Positions 28,773 through 37,981 of a DNA stretch of 64,000 nt are shown here, piece by piece (the stretch's first letter is position 1; every line of letters starts with the position of its first letter). The position numbers and the translations under genes are program-made. The DNA is taken from the NCBI RefSeq assembly GCF_019703855.1, contig NZ_AP024086.1:1694501-1758500 (forward strand), written 5' to 3'. This DNA comes from Desulfomarina profundi. Its GTDB lineage: Bacteria; Desulfobacterota; Desulfobulbia; Desulfobulbales; Desulfocapsaceae. The notes below the pieces were generated by a model, which saw nothing but the letters and a program-made list of their open reading frames with translations, did no database searches and had not been told where the DNA came from.

Positions 28773-29957
28773 TCAGTTCCCTTTCCAAAATGGAGACATT
28801 TTTCTTAACGACTCTATTATAGCGGGCATTTTTTCCACTATATAATCAACTTCCTCGTCAGTATTATAGATGCTGAGAGAAAAGCGTATTGAACCATGAG
28901 CAGCTGTAAAAGGGACTCCCATTGCCCGAAGCACATGTGACGGTTCCAGGGAACCGGAAGTGCAGGCAGAACCGGAGGAGGCACAGATATTATAGCGATT
29001 CATATGGAGAAGAATTGCCTCTCCCTCCACATATTCAAAACTGATATTGGTTGTATTTGGCAGTCTTGCCGTCTTATGACCGTTCAGACGTGAGTTCGGG
29101 ATTCTGCTGAGCAGCTCTTTTTCCAACCTGTCCCTCAGCTTTTTCACCTTGGTGTTTTCCTCGTCCATTTTTTCAGCAGCCAGTTCGCAGGCTCTGCCAA
29201 GACCAACAATGGAAGCTACATTCTCTGTTCCACCGCGCCGACCGCTTTCCTGGTGACCGCCGGTGAGAAAAGGGACAAAAAGTGTCCCACGTTTCACATA
29301 GAGAACACCAATACCTTTCGGGGCATGGAGTTTATGCCCTGACAGAGAGAGAAAGTCTATATCAAGTTCTTTCAGGTTAATCGGTATCTTACCCACTGCC
29401 TGCACAGCATCAGTATGAAAGAGAATGCCTCTGGCCCTGGCCATCGTGGCCATTTTTTCAACAGGATAAATATTACCGGTTTCATTATTAGCCCACATCA
29501 CTGACACAATTGCTGTATCATCAGTCAATGCAGCCTCATATTCGGCCATATCAACCATTCCCTCTTCATCAACCTTCAGGCGGGTCACCTTGTATTTATG
29601 GCCTGTCAGTGTCTCAAGGTTTTCACACAGGCTCTTGACAGCCGGGTGCTCGACCCTGGTTGTCACCACATGTCTTTTTTCCGGGAATGTCCTCAATGCC
29701 GAAAGAATTGCCGTGGAATCACTTTCCGTTCCACAACTGGTGAACGTGATCTCTTCCGGCTGTGCTCCCAGCAGATCGGCAATCTTACTCCGGGCCTCTA
29801 CAACAGCCTGTCCCACCTGACCACCAAAGGTATGCATGCTGGACGGGTTACCGTACAACTCCTTCAGATACGGTAACATGGCATCAACAACTTCCGGAGC
29901 AACCTTGGTTGTTGCATTATTATCCATATAGACAATTTTATCATTCGTCTCTGCCAT
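28773..29957 (-). CDS. nifS: Cysteine desulfurase NifS
   Basis: 394 residues. A PLP enzyme that takes sulfur from cysteine and passes it to NifU for Fe-S cluster assembly. The PLP lysine lies in SLSGHKLHAPKGIGVLYV, the cofactor histidine region in TTRVEHPAV, and the persulfide cysteine in the loop SSGSACTSGSLEPSHVL. The start codon overlaps the nifU stop by one base (TAATG). No nitrogenase genes are in the window, so this is probably general Fe-S assembly for radical-SAM and respiratory enzymes; MqnC and MqnE here are examples of such clients. Confidence 0.96.
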   Translation of the reverse strand: MAETNDKIVYMDNNATTKVAPEVVDAMLPYLKELYGNPSSMHTFGGQVGQAVVEARSKIADLLGAQPEEITFTSCGTESDSTAILSALRTFPEKRHVVTTRVEHPAVKSLCENLETLTGHKYKVTRLKVDEEGMVDMAEYEAALTDDTAIVSVMWANNETGNIYPVEKMATMARARGILFHTDAVQAVGKIPINLKELDIDFLSLSGHKLHAPKGIGVLYVKRGTLFVPFLTGGHQESGRRGGTENVASIVGLGRACELAAEKMDEENTKVKKLRDRLEKELLSRIPNSRLNGHKTARLPNTTNISFEYVEGEAILLHMNRYNICASSGSACTSGSLEPSHVLRAMGVPFTAAHGSIRFSLSIYNTDEEVDYIVEKMPAIIESLRKMSPFWKGN

Positions 29958-30793
29958 TACTCTTCTTCCTCCACAATGAGAGTGTCCAGTACCAGCTCCC
30001 TCAGTTTCTTTTCAACATATTCCTTGATAGTTGTCTGCGACTTTTTGCAGCTCTTGCATGCTCCCCGTAATGATACAGTTACAAAGTCACCATCCACATC
30101 AATCAACTCAAGATCTCCTCCGTCCTTTCTGAGACCCGGCTTGATTTCCCGTTCGAGAACCTCTTCTATTTTTTTGATCTTCTGTAATGCCGTCATTTTC
30201 CTGGTTTTGGTCCCGGTGGCAGCGGCCTCCACTTTCTCACCTACGGTTTTTCGCAGAATTTCTCTTAACTTATCCTCACACTTGCCACAACCACCTCCGG
30301 CTTTTGTGAAATTTGTAATTTCTTCCACAGAGCGAAGGTTCGATTCATTTATCGCCCTGATGACCTCAAGATCCGTCACACCAAAACACTCGCAGACGAC
30401 TTCTCCTTCCGCCATGGGCAGGATCATGCCACGATAATCAGCAATGGCAGCTTCCAGAGCTTCACGTCCCATGACCGAACAGTGCATTTTTTCCTTAGGC
30501 AGGCCACCGAGAGCATTGGCAATATCCTCATTAGTAACCTTGGAAGCCTCTTCCACCGACATACCGATAACCATTTCAGTTAACACTGAAGATGATGCGA
30601 TAGCACTTGCACATCCGAAGGTTTTGAATTTGGCATCTGTAATTATTTCGTTCTCATCTATTTTTAAAGTCAGCTTCAATGCATCACCACAGGCAAGTGA
30701 ACCCACATCACCTGTACCATCAGCATTTTCAAGTTCACCGACATTTTGAGGGTTCAGAAAATGGTGTTGAACCTTATCAGTATATTCCCACAT
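29957..30793 (-). CDS. nifU: Fe-S cluster assembly scaffold NifU
   Basis: 278 residues with all three NifU modules. The N-terminal IscU-like scaffold has cysteines in SLACGD, FGCASAIASSS and MHCSVMG. The central BFD-like [2Fe-2S] domain is CECFGVTDLEV...GGGCGKC. The C-terminal Nfu domain has the CKSC motif in LRGACKSCKKS. It is the first gene of the nifU-nifS-thyX unit, with GGGAGAG ahead of the ATG. This full-length form is common in Epsilon- and Deltaproteobacteria as a housekeeping system. Confidence 0.96.
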   Translation of the reverse strand: MWEYTDKVQHHFLNPQNVGELENADGTGDVGSLACGDALKLTLKIDENEIITDAKFKTFGCASAIASSSVLTEMVIGMSVEEASKVTNEDIANALGGLPKEKMHCSVMGREALEAAIADYRGMILPMAEGEVVCECFGVTDLEVIRAINESNLRSVEEITNFTKAGGGCGKCEDKLREILRKTVGEKVEAAATGTKTRKMTALQKIKKIEEVLEREIKPGLRKDGGDLELIDVDGDFVTVSLRGACKSCKKSQTTIKEYVEKKLRELVLDTLIVEEEE

Positions 30794-30819
30794 AAATCTC
30801 TCCCGAAACTATTATAACT

Positions 30820-30914
30820 TTATCTGAAAATCCTGCCTCGACTAGTATTTCTGCCGCAGTCCGATCTTCATTTGCTTTCTGCCGCCGAGCCATTTGTTCC
30901 AGCCTTGCTGGCTT
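30820..30914 (+). repeat. Repeat family 4, copy b
   Basis: It starts TTATCTGAAAATCCTGCC, carries TTTCTGCCGCAGTCCGATC, and ends with the hairpin CCAGCCTTGCTGG. That hairpin has paired changes relative to CCGGGCATGCCGG of copy a. It lies between the phosphohexomutase stop and the nifU start, antisense to both. Confidence 0.75.
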
Positions 30915-30992
30915 ATTTTTCTGCTACAAGCTGACAATAATACCTGAAAAGCAAAATGCAACCACATTGTAGCCCTGTTAACAGCAGGATAT

Positions 30993-32747
30993 CTACAATA
31001 AACCGATTTCTTCCAGCATTTTCCCGGCTGTCTGAACAAGATCGCTGGTTCCGCTATCCGTTCGTGATTCGACATAAAACCGCACCTTCGGTTCCGTTCC
31101 CGATGGCCGTATCATTAACCAGGAACCGTCATCAAAAATCATCTTACGACCGTCTATTGTAATAACATCTACAATTTGCCTGGTGCGGCTGCCAACTGAA
31201 ACAGAACTTCCCACAGAGTATTTCTCAAGCCCCTTGAGAAGATTCAACAGCTCCTCTCCCTGTACACTGACCGCAATTCCATCACGTGCCGGGAAATAGC
31301 TACCGTACTCCTGCTCAAGATCCTGCAGATATTCTCCAAGATTTTTCCCCGTTGTCAACATCATTTCCAACGCCAGAAATAAACCAATATAGGCATCTTT
31401 TTCCGGAGTATGACCAATTATTGTAATACCGTCCGATTCCTCAAAACAGACCAGTGCTTTACCGATGACAGATTTAAAATTCTTAAACCCAACCGCAGGT
31501 TCAAAGACCTCCTCCCCAAGAATATCGGCTATCCGGTTTGCAAAATTCGATGTGGCAACCGTTTTGGCAACAATCCCCTTTTTCCCTTTATATTCGTGAA
31601 GAAAATGGAAGGCCATGGCACCGAACTGGTTCATACTGATCTCGAAATTTCCATCTGTAAAACGTATCCTGTCACCATCTGGATCGATAATACAACCAAG
31701 CCTGAATAATTCCTTTTTTTCCCGAAGCAGGTTAAACACTCCACGCATATTGGCAGAAGAAGGTTCCGGAGCTACTCCCCCGAATGTAACATCACTGTCC
31801 TCTCTCAGTACGGTGAGCGACTCCTTGGAAGTATTTTCAAAAAGCTCCCTTATATGAAGACGACTGGCACCATGTACACAGTCAACGGCAACGGCAACAT
31901 CCTTTTTCTGCAAAAACCTGGTTACACATTTTTTCAGGTCCAGACCATGAACAGTACTGTTCCTCTGCACCATTTTCTTCCATAACCCCAGGGAATCAAT
32001 GCATGTGACAGTATCCAAATCTATCTGCGCATGTATCTCATCTCCATTCCTGTAGAATGCAGAATCATCTTTTAAAATAATTCTGCTGGAGTTTTCTGTA
32101 ATTCTCTCTGTCAGTAGAGGTGCTGCAGGACCGGCATCCGCACCGTTAAACTTATAGCCCCCATATTCAAGAGGATTATGTGAAGGAGTCAGATTAATGG
32201 AAAAGGCTGCATCACATTCAAGAACTGCAGCAGAAAGAACTCCTGTTGTGGACTCGCCCGCATAATAGATTGTGAACCCGGCACCAGCCAGGATATGCAT
32301 TACACAGCCGGCAAGGTATTCACCTCCGAACCGGTTATCAAAACCAACGACACACCCACGCTTCAAGGCTTCAGAAAAACTGCTGACCCCAAGAAATGGA
32401 ATAAACTCTTTTTCCCTGTCAACAGCTTGGAAAAGCTCAACTATGGCCGCGGTAACGCAGCAGACGGAATGTGCAAACACATCTTTTCCAAGCCGTCCAC
32501 GCCACCCGGATGTCCCAAATTTTATTGTTTCTGCCGGGCTATTCCTGTTTTCCCTGATTTCCTGCGCCAGCAGGTCATAGGCCAGCTTTATCGGCTCCTC
32601 CCACCTCTCTCCCTCACTGTTTTTATTGGCAACAAGCTTTTTGATAAGGGTTAAATAATCACTTGCAACATGGTCTCCAGTGACGATATATTGTTCAAAC
32701 AATTCCCTGGCATGAGGCGGAATTCTCTGTTTTTGTGGTTTTGACAT
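30993..32747 (-). CDS. Phosphohexomutase (phosphoglucomutase/phosphomannomutase family)
   Basis: 584 residues of the alpha-D-phosphohexomutase superfamily, interconverting hexose 1- and 6-phosphates. The phosphoserine loop reads NLTPSHNPLEYGGYKFNG, the metal loop is DPDGDRIRF, the sugar loop region GGVAPEPS, and the phosphate-binding end RPSGTEPKVRFYVESR. The active-site loop has TPSHNP rather than the common TASHNP. Substrate (glucose or mannose) cannot be decided from the sequence. Glucose-1-phosphate would feed GalU and glycogen synthesis (inference). It lies 15 bases after the Trm112-like gene. Confidence 0.9.
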   Translation of the reverse strand: MSKPQKQRIPPHARELFEQYIVTGDHVASDYLTLIKKLVANKNSEGERWEEPIKLAYDLLAQEIRENRNSPAETIKFGTSGWRGRLGKDVFAHSVCCVTAAIVELFQAVDREKEFIPFLGVSSFSEALKRGCVVGFDNRFGGEYLAGCVMHILAGAGFTIYYAGESTTGVLSAAVLECDAAFSINLTPSHNPLEYGGYKFNGADAGPAAPLLTERITENSSRIILKDDSAFYRNGDEIHAQIDLDTVTCIDSLGLWKKMVQRNSTVHGLDLKKCVTRFLQKKDVAVAVDCVHGASRLHIRELFENTSKESLTVLREDSDVTFGGVAPEPSSANMRGVFNLLREKKELFRLGCIIDPDGDRIRFTDGNFEISMNQFGAMAFHFLHEYKGKKGIVAKTVATSNFANRIADILGEEVFEPAVGFKNFKSVIGKALVCFEESDGITIIGHTPEKDAYIGLFLALEMMLTTGKNLGEYLQDLEQEYGSYFPARDGIAVSVQGEELLNLLKGLEKYSVGSSVSVGSRTRQIVDVITIDGRKMIFDDGSWLMIRPSGTEPKVRFYVESRTDSGTSDLVQTAGKMLEEIGLL

Positions 32748-32762
32748 AAGAACCTTTTCCCT

Positions 32763-32939
32763 TTAATCCTGCTCAATGGTTTTTGCCTCATCAATCAGCA
32801 TGATCGGAATACCATCCCGTATTTCATAGAGGAGTTTACATTTTTCACACAAAATGCCTTCGTCCTCCTGTAATTTTACAGCACCCTTGCATTTGGGGCA
32901 TGCGAGAATTTCCAGTAAATCCTTGTTGATTGTTTCCAT
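32763..32939 (-). CDS. Trm112 family protein
   Basis: 58 residues from the ATG at 32939; an ATG at 32957 adds six residues. INKDLLEILACPKCKG and ILCEKCKLLYEIRDGIPIML give the two CxxC pairs and the fold of the Trm112/YcaR family, small zinc-binding partners of methyltransferases. In proteobacteria such genes commonly sit near kdsB/lpxK. Here it precedes a phosphohexomutase, and kdsB is 17 kb away. The partner is unknown. Confidence 0.9.
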   Translation of the reverse strand: METINKDLLEILACPKCKGAVKLQEDEGILCEKCKLLYEIRDGIPIMLIDEAKTIEQD

Positions 32940-33104
32940 AATATCCTGTCTATTCATAACAACCCGGTAAAAATGGTAAATTGCGGGGCTGCAGCTTAAT
33001 ATTGTTGTCTCTTTCCGACCAATCTGCTATGTACCAGAGTCCGGGCCCCGGCATCTGTTCCAAAAGGAATACTGTATCCGAAAATCGTTTGCAATAAGAA
33101 AGGT

Positions 33105-33952
33105 ATGTCTTCACATCAACCATTTAAAACAGAAACCAGATTGGCTCTTCATCGGGTCGGAATCATAACCAAGAAAAATGATACTCCGGCACGGGACTAT
33201 GCCTTAACCCTTACAACCTGGCTTGAAAAGAAACAAATCAGTGTAACGGTCAACCAGATTACACCAATTCTTGATCTTATAATTGTCCTTGGTGGAGATG
33301 GCACTCTGCTTCATATTGCGGAACAGGCCGCCAGATATTCTATTCCCGTGCTCGGTATAAACCTTGGTCATCTCGGATTTCTCACGGAATTGACGGAAAA
33401 TGAAACAGTTGATGCCCTCGAACACATCCTCTGTCATACGGTTATAATAGAAAACAGGCTCATGCTCAAATCAAGGCTTATCCGAAATGATATTGCGGAA
33501 AAATACAGATTCGCCCTCAACGAGGTGGTAGTCAACAAACAGGTCAACGACAGACTGCTCAACCTGTCAGCAACAGCGGATGGAGATTATATCGCCACCT
33601 ACAGGGCGGACGGCCTGATTTTTTCTTCACCAACCGGCTCAACCGCCTACAATCTTTCTGCGGGTGGCCCGCTCGTCCATCCTGAACTTGCTACCATCCT
33701 TGTCACCCCCATATGTCCCTTTATGCTTGGATCAAGACCCATCATACTTCCTGCGTCCAAGGTCATCCGCACACGTTTCGATGCCAGGAACGATGGTGAA
33801 AACGCCCAGGTGATCATTGATGGACAACCCGTGTGGGCCATGAAAAACAACGACATTCTGGAAATTGAAACAGCAGAACACCCCCTGAAACTGATAGTCT
33901 CCTCAAAACGAAACTATTTTACCATCCTCAGAAACAAGTTGAACTGGGGTAA
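33105..33952 (+). CDS. nadK: NAD kinase (stop lost to an apparent missing base at 33946-33949)
   Basis: Phosphorylates NAD to NADP. The catalytic GGDGT motif is in LGGDGTLLHIAEQ, then GINLGHLGFL, LNEVVV, and SPTGSTAYNLSAGGPLVHP. The family normally ends near LRNKLNWG at about 280 residues. As written the frame misses its stop and runs to 34337, antisense through the regulator gene. One extra G in the G4 run at 33946-33949 gives TGG GGG TAA, a stop at 33950-33952, and a 282-residue protein. The restored end sits in a terminator hairpin, which supports it. nadA, at the end of the window, is in the same cofactor pathway. Confidence 0.93.
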
Positions 33953-33974
33953 CCCCGGTTTATTTCTTCTTTTT
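33943..33974 (+). terminator. Terminator of nadK with the stop codon in its loop
   Basis: AACTGGGG and CCCCGGTT form an 8-bp stem (one G-T pair) around TAA, followed by TATTTCTTCTTTTTT. If the missing G of nadK is added, the loop becomes GTAA, a GNRA-type tetraloop, and the nadK stop lies within it. Confidence 0.75.
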
Positions 33975-35354
33975 TATACCGTACTTTTTCATTTTGTATT
34001 GAAGCAGACTCTTGGTAATGCCCAGTTTTTCTGCAGCCCGTGCCTGAATATTTTCGGTCTCCGCAAGGGCTCTCTTCAGCATCTTTTCCTCAATGGTGTA
34101 AAGCACTTCATTCAATGTCAGTTCATCAGGGATAAGCTGATTGATATCAACATCTTTTTCCCAGGCCGATTTTTTCTCCATGTAGAGGCTGTCCGGCTGC
34201 ACATCTTCCGCTTCAATCACGTCTCCGCTGCAGAGAATGGCCGCCCGTTCGATGGTATTTTCAAGCTCTCGGATATTACCCTCCCAGGGGAGTTTCATCA
34301 ACAGGGCCATTGCAGAGGGGGATATTTTCAACTCTGATCTGTTTAAGGATTTTTTGAATCTTTCCATAAAAAACTCCACCAGAAGTTTCATATCATCCAT
34401 CCGCTCCCTGAGAGCAGGGAGATTGACCGGGATGACATTCAGGCGATAAAACAGATCTTCACGGAACCGACCTGAAGCAACTTCTTCCCGGAGATCCCTG
34501 TTTGAAGCACTGAGGATACGTACATCGACTTCCAGGGTTTTCCCCCCACCAACCCTTTCAAATTTCCTTTCCTGAAGTACCCTGAGAAGTTTTGACTGCA
34601 GTGGCAGTGGAATTTCGCCCACTTCATCAAGAAAAAGTGTCCCCCGGTGTGCCAGTTCGAACCGACCTTTGCGCATGGCCACCGCTCCAGTGAAAGCACC
34701 CTTCTCGTGCCCGAACAACTCACTTTCCAGAAGACCCTCGGAGAGAGCCGCACAGTTTACGGCAATAAAAGGTTCGGCCTCCCTGGGGCTGTGCATATGA
34801 ATTGCCTTTGCCACCAATTCCTTGCCGGTGCCGCTTTCACCTGTGATGAGTACGGAGGCGTCGGTAGGAGCTACCTTTTCAATCAGTTTGTATACAGCAA
34901 GCATTTTGGGATTTTTACCAACCATACCACCAAACCCTGCCCGTCCCCTTATCTCATCACGGAGACGCGTATTTTCGCGAAGAATGGAATAGTGATGCGC
35001 TGCTTTACGCAGGTTGACAATAAGCTCATCATTGGAAAACGGTTTTGCCAGATAACTGAATGCACCAGCCTGCATCGCTTCAACCGCTCTGTCCACTTCG
35101 GCAAATGCAGTGACTACAATGACGGGCAGATTGGGCCGTTTCTCCTTGATTTTCAGCATGAACTGCAATCCGTTCATTCCGGGCATCTGCATGTCTGTCA
35201 CAACGACATCAAGATCAACGTCCTGAACAATTCCCAACCCCTCTTCACCGCCTGAACCTGTAAAAACCTCAAACCCCTCGTCCCGCAGCAACTCAGAAAG
35301 AACAACAAGATAATTCGGTTCATCATCAACAATAAGAATTGAATGCATACTCAT
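33960..35354 (-). CDS. Sigma-54-dependent response regulator (NtrC/AtoC type)
   Basis: 464 residues: a receiver domain with the acceptor Asp in DVVVTDMQMPGMNG, an AAA+ domain with Walker A GESGTGKELVAKAIH, the sigma-54 contact loop GAFTGA, Walker B LFLDEVGEIPL and R-finger region, and a Fis-type helix-turn-helix at the end (ARAAEKLGITKSLLQYKMKK). When phosphorylated it should open sigma-54 promoters by ATP hydrolysis. No partner kinase is adjacent, so the input is unknown. It is convergent with nadK, with only seven bases between stops. Confidence 0.95.
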   Translation of the reverse strand: MSMHSILIVDDEPNYLVVLSELLRDEGFEVFTGSGGEEGLGIVQDVDLDVVVTDMQMPGMNGLQFMLKIKEKRPNLPVIVVTAFAEVDRAVEAMQAGAFSYLAKPFSNDELIVNLRKAAHHYSILRENTRLRDEIRGRAGFGGMVGKNPKMLAVYKLIEKVAPTDASVLITGESGTGKELVAKAIHMHSPREAEPFIAVNCAALSEGLLESELFGHEKGAFTGAVAMRKGRFELAHRGTLFLDEVGEIPLPLQSKLLRVLQERKFERVGGGKTLEVDVRILSASNRDLREEVASGRFREDLFYRLNVIPVNLPALRERMDDMKLLVEFFMERFKKSLNRSELKISPSAMALLMKLPWEGNIRELENTIERAAILCSGDVIEAEDVQPDSLYMEKKSAWEKDVDINQLIPDELTLNEVLYTIEEKMLKRALAETENIQARAAEKLGITKSLLQYKMKKYGIKKKK

Positions 35355-35440
35355 ATCTACTTATCAAAGGTTATAAAAATTCTGGTTTTTTCCGTTAGTG
35401 TGAATCCATAACGACTGTATACTGCTCTGTGAACAGCGGT

Positions 35441-36283
35441 TCACCGATCCAGAATCCTTTTTTTCAATCCAGCCAGTACACTGGAGGGAACAGTTACATT
35501 TTTTCCACCTGCCAGGGTTGTACCGGGCCGCATATCTCCATGGTAGTCACTCCCACCACTGACCACCAGACTGTATCGCTCAACAAACTGTAAAAGGGTG
35601 GCTCGATTTTTTTTTGAATGGGTCGGATAGTACAGCTCCAGACCATCCAGCCCCTGGTCAACAAGCTTGCCGATGACAGAATTCAATTCCAGCCCCTTTT
35701 TGACAAGCTGCATGGGATGGGCAAGAACAGCAACCCCACCGGCCTGATGAATTAAATTCAGCACTTCGTCTGCGGAAAAAACAAACCGTCGGACATAGGC
35801 ACAGCCATCATCACCAAGATACCTGCCGAATGCCTCATCAATATTCGCCACCAGTCCCTTGTTTATCAGAACCTTTGCAATATGAGGCCTTCCGGTCTGG
35901 CCGATTTGTGAAACATCCGCAATTTCTTCTTCCTGGAGATGGATTCCTTGTTTCTCAAGAAGCTGTAGAATTTTTCTGTTCCTCTCGATCCTTGCCTTCT
36001 GCAACCTTTCAATTGCCCCAAGAAAAACTTCATTTTGCATATCAAAGAGGTATCCGAGGATATGAACAGTTGTTTTACCGTATATGGCACTGATTTCAAT
36101 TCCGGAAATGACTTCCAGATCAAGCTTTCGACCCAACCGGACAGCCTCTCTTACACCATCCACCGTGTCGTGATCCGTCAGCGCAACCGCCTCCAACCCC
36201 TTTTTCTTCGCATAAACAAGTAATTCCTCCGGACTCATTGTACCATCTGAATACCTGGAGTGTATATGTAGATCTATGGACAT
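35441..36283 (-). CDS. PHP-domain phosphoesterase (RNase AM/YciV type)
   Basis: 280 residues. The PHP metal motifs are DLHIHSRYSDGT, ALTDHDTVDG, the His in VAVLAHPMQL and GGSDYHGDMRPG. Relatives remove 3'-phosphates from 3',5'-bisphosphonucleotides or trim 5'-ends of structured RNA. The exact substrate here is not known. It stands alone, divergent from the lipoprotein gene at 36354. Confidence 0.9.
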   Translation of the reverse strand: MSIDLHIHSRYSDGTMSPEELLVYAKKKGLEAVALTDHDTVDGVREAVRLGRKLDLEVISGIEISAIYGKTTVHILGYLFDMQNEVFLGAIERLQKARIERNRKILQLLEKQGIHLQEEEIADVSQIGQTGRPHIAKVLINKGLVANIDEAFGRYLGDDGCAYVRRFVFSADEVLNLIHQAGGVAVLAHPMQLVKKGLELNSVIGKLVDQGLDGLELYYPTHSKKNRATLLQFVERYSLVVSGGSDYHGDMRPGTTLAGGKNVTVPSSVLAGLKKRILDR

Positions 36284-36353
36284 ATTTTTCTTTACTTTTC
36301 CCTTTTTTGTCCGATAAAGTGTTCATACAGTCTACACTCACCCGGAGAATTAT

Positions 36354-37094
36354 ATGCACTTTTGGCACGTTATTCTAATTTCGGTTCTGCTGTTTGCCGG
36401 TTGTTCCTCAAGAATTCCAGAACCCGTCGATTATCCTTACTCCCAGCAGCAAAAAATGCAGTCTTCCCAACACTGGGAAATTCTGGCCAGGGATCTTGCA
36501 AACAGAATCAACAACCAGCTGATCATTACCGACAATATCCAGAGCGCCGTCTATGTTGAACCCACCTGCGGTGACGAATCAACGCCCTGTGCCCCAAACG
36601 AAACAAGCAGCTTCAATGAAGCATTCCGTGACCTGCTCATAACCAATCTTTTTGACTATGGTATCCCAACCCGTAATCAAATGAAAGAGGATACTATTTC
36701 CATACAATATAAGGTACAGATTGTAAGGCACAACAGTGACAGGACCAGAACACTTCAACCGGGTGTGCTGACAGCAATTTCCTCCGCTATTGTTGTCCTC
36801 AGAAATGCACCGAGCAACCTGGTTTTGCTCGCTTCAGGAGTTGCAGCAGACATTGCCAATACTACTTTCACTACAAATGGTCACTATGAGATCATCATAA
36901 CGACATCAATGGTTAAAGATGAAAAATACCTGTTCAGAGCATCAGATATTTACTATATAAACGATGAAGATTTCTACCATTACCAGGAATCGAACGGTCT
37001 GAAGACAAAAATAATCCCTTTTTCCGGCACCACAAGGGAGCACAAACCTGAAACAGTCACCCCTGAAAACAGTTTAAACAAAAAAGAGACCTGA
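36354..37094 (+). CDS. Lipoprotein of unknown function
   Basis: 246 residues with a lipoprotein signal, hydrophobic stretch then LLFAGCSS, so Cys-16 is the predicted lipidated residue. The mature part has a region QHWEILARDLANRIN that resembles the start of FlgO-type domains (multi-gene OM lipoproteins), then a hydrophobic patch (SAIVVLRNAPSNLVLLASG) that may pack internally. It lies 110 bases before a second lipoprotein that has a recognisable FlgO-like domain, so the two probably work together at the outer membrane. The job is unknown. Confidence 0.8.
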   Translation: MHFWHVILISVLLFAGCSSRIPEPVDYPYSQQQKMQSSQHWEILARDLANRINNQLIITDNIQSAVYVEPTCGDESTPCAPNETSSFNEAFRDLLITNLFDYGIPTRNQMKEDTISIQYKVQIVRHNSDRTRTLQPGVLTAISSAIVVLRNAPSNLVLLASGVAADIANTTFTTNGHYEIIITTSMVKDEKYLFRASDIYYINDEDFYHYQESNGLKTKIIPFSGTTREHKPETVTPENSLNKKET

Positions 37095-37130
37095 TTACGT
37101 ATCAAAACCCTGTATGACACTTATGAGCTT

Positions 37131-37173
37131 GGAGATATGCATGTTTTACCGGGCATATCTCCAGCAAGGCTGG
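37131..37173 (+). other. Pair of hairpins between the two lipoprotein genes
   Basis: GGAGATATGC (37131-37140) and GCATATCTCC (37153-37162) form a perfect 10-bp inverted repeat with a 12-base loop, followed at once by CCAGCAAGGCTGG. The second hairpin resembles the terminal hairpin of repeat family 4. It could be an attenuator or RNA-stability element for the two-gene unit. Confidence 0.6.
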
Positions 37174-37204
37174 TTTTCATGGGCCATCGGAAAAAAGATA
37201 ATCA

Positions 37205-37900
37205 ATGTTTAAAAAAACTCAGATCAGCATGGAACATATAAGAGCCTGTTTCATCAATTCAGGCAGTCACCTCTGCAAACACTGGTTCTTTGTTTCCCTG
37301 ACACTGTTTTCTCTTATTTCTTTTATTACAGGCTGTTCTTCTTTTAATGGCACACCTCTTGAAAAATACCTTGGTGCCGACACCAACCTCATTACCTTTT
37401 CCTATACCATTGCCGATAATCTTGTTCAGCGGGCAAATCCTCCACTGGTCCCTCACCATCCGGATATGCCGGTTCTTGTCACGACTGTTGTGGATAACAA
37501 TAATCTCAAAAGAACATCCAGATTCGGCAGAATTCTCCAGGAACATATTGCCTCGAGATTCGTGCAGCGGGGATACACCGTAAAAGAAATAAAACTTGCC
37601 TCCACTCTGAAGATAATACCCGGCTCAGGTGAAACTATTCTCACCAGAAATCTATCCCTCCTGGAGGGGAGTAGCAGTGCTCAGGCCATCTTTGTCGGAA
37701 CATTTTCGTACACCCAAACAACCATGTATATATCAGTGCGGCTCATTAATCCCGTCAACAACAATATCATCGCTACAGACGACTACCAGCTTCCCATGGA
37801 TGACAATATTCTCGCCATGTTTGGTCTCCAGCGCCTTGATAGTCAGGATGACATGATTGAAGAACCCCCAAGACCTTTTTTAAATTCCGTTTTCAACTGA
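37205..37900 (+). CDS. FlgO-like outer-membrane lipoprotein
   Basis: 231 residues. A long signal segment ends in SFITGCSS, so Cys-44 is the predicted lipid site; a second ATG at 37229 is possible. The mature part (NLITFSYTIADNLVQRANP, then VLVTTVVDNNNLKRTSRFGR, FGRILQEHIASRFVQRGYTV and SAQAIFVGTFSYTQTTMYIS) follows the FlgO domain pattern. FlgO helps flagellar stability in Vibrio, but this domain is also used in non-flagellar settings, and no flagellar gene is present here. An inverted repeat follows the gene. Confidence 0.8.
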   Translation: MFKKTQISMEHIRACFINSGSHLCKHWFFVSLTLFSLISFITGCSSFNGTPLEKYLGADTNLITFSYTIADNLVQRANPPLVPHHPDMPVLVTTVVDNNNLKRTSRFGRILQEHIASRFVQRGYTVKEIKLASTLKIIPGSGETILTRNLSLLEGSSSAQAIFVGTFSYTQTTMYISVRLINPVNNNIIATDDYQLPMDDNILAMFGLQRLDSQDDMIEEPPRPFLNSVFN

Positions 37901-37914
37901 TTTTTTCCCGTTAA

Positions 37915-37950
37915 AAACTCAGCACAACAGTTCTTTCATCGGCTGAGTTT
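37915..37950 (+). terminator. Candidate terminator after the lipoprotein pair
   Basis: A perfect 9-bp inverted repeat, AAACTCAGC (37915-37923) and GCTGAGTTT (37942-37950), follows the stop by 15 bases. There is no long T run after it, so it may be a stability or attenuator hairpin rather than a full terminator. Confidence 0.5.
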
Positions 37951-37981
37951 CATACAATAAATTTATTAATTACATAGACCA

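Noticed and set aside
29957-30793. Nitrogen-fixation locus
   Set aside because: nifU and nifS are present without nifHDK or other nif genes and are followed by thyX, which fits general Fe-S assembly.
30842-31075. A 77-residue reading frame on the minus strand
   Set aside because: It covers repeat family 4 copy b and the end of the phosphohexomutase gene in another frame; no ribosome-binding site or plausible protein.
33953-34337. A 410-residue NAD kinase with a 128-residue C-terminal extension
   Set aside because: The extension is antisense to the NtrC-type regulator, has no family match in composition, and disappears with one G added at 33946-33949.
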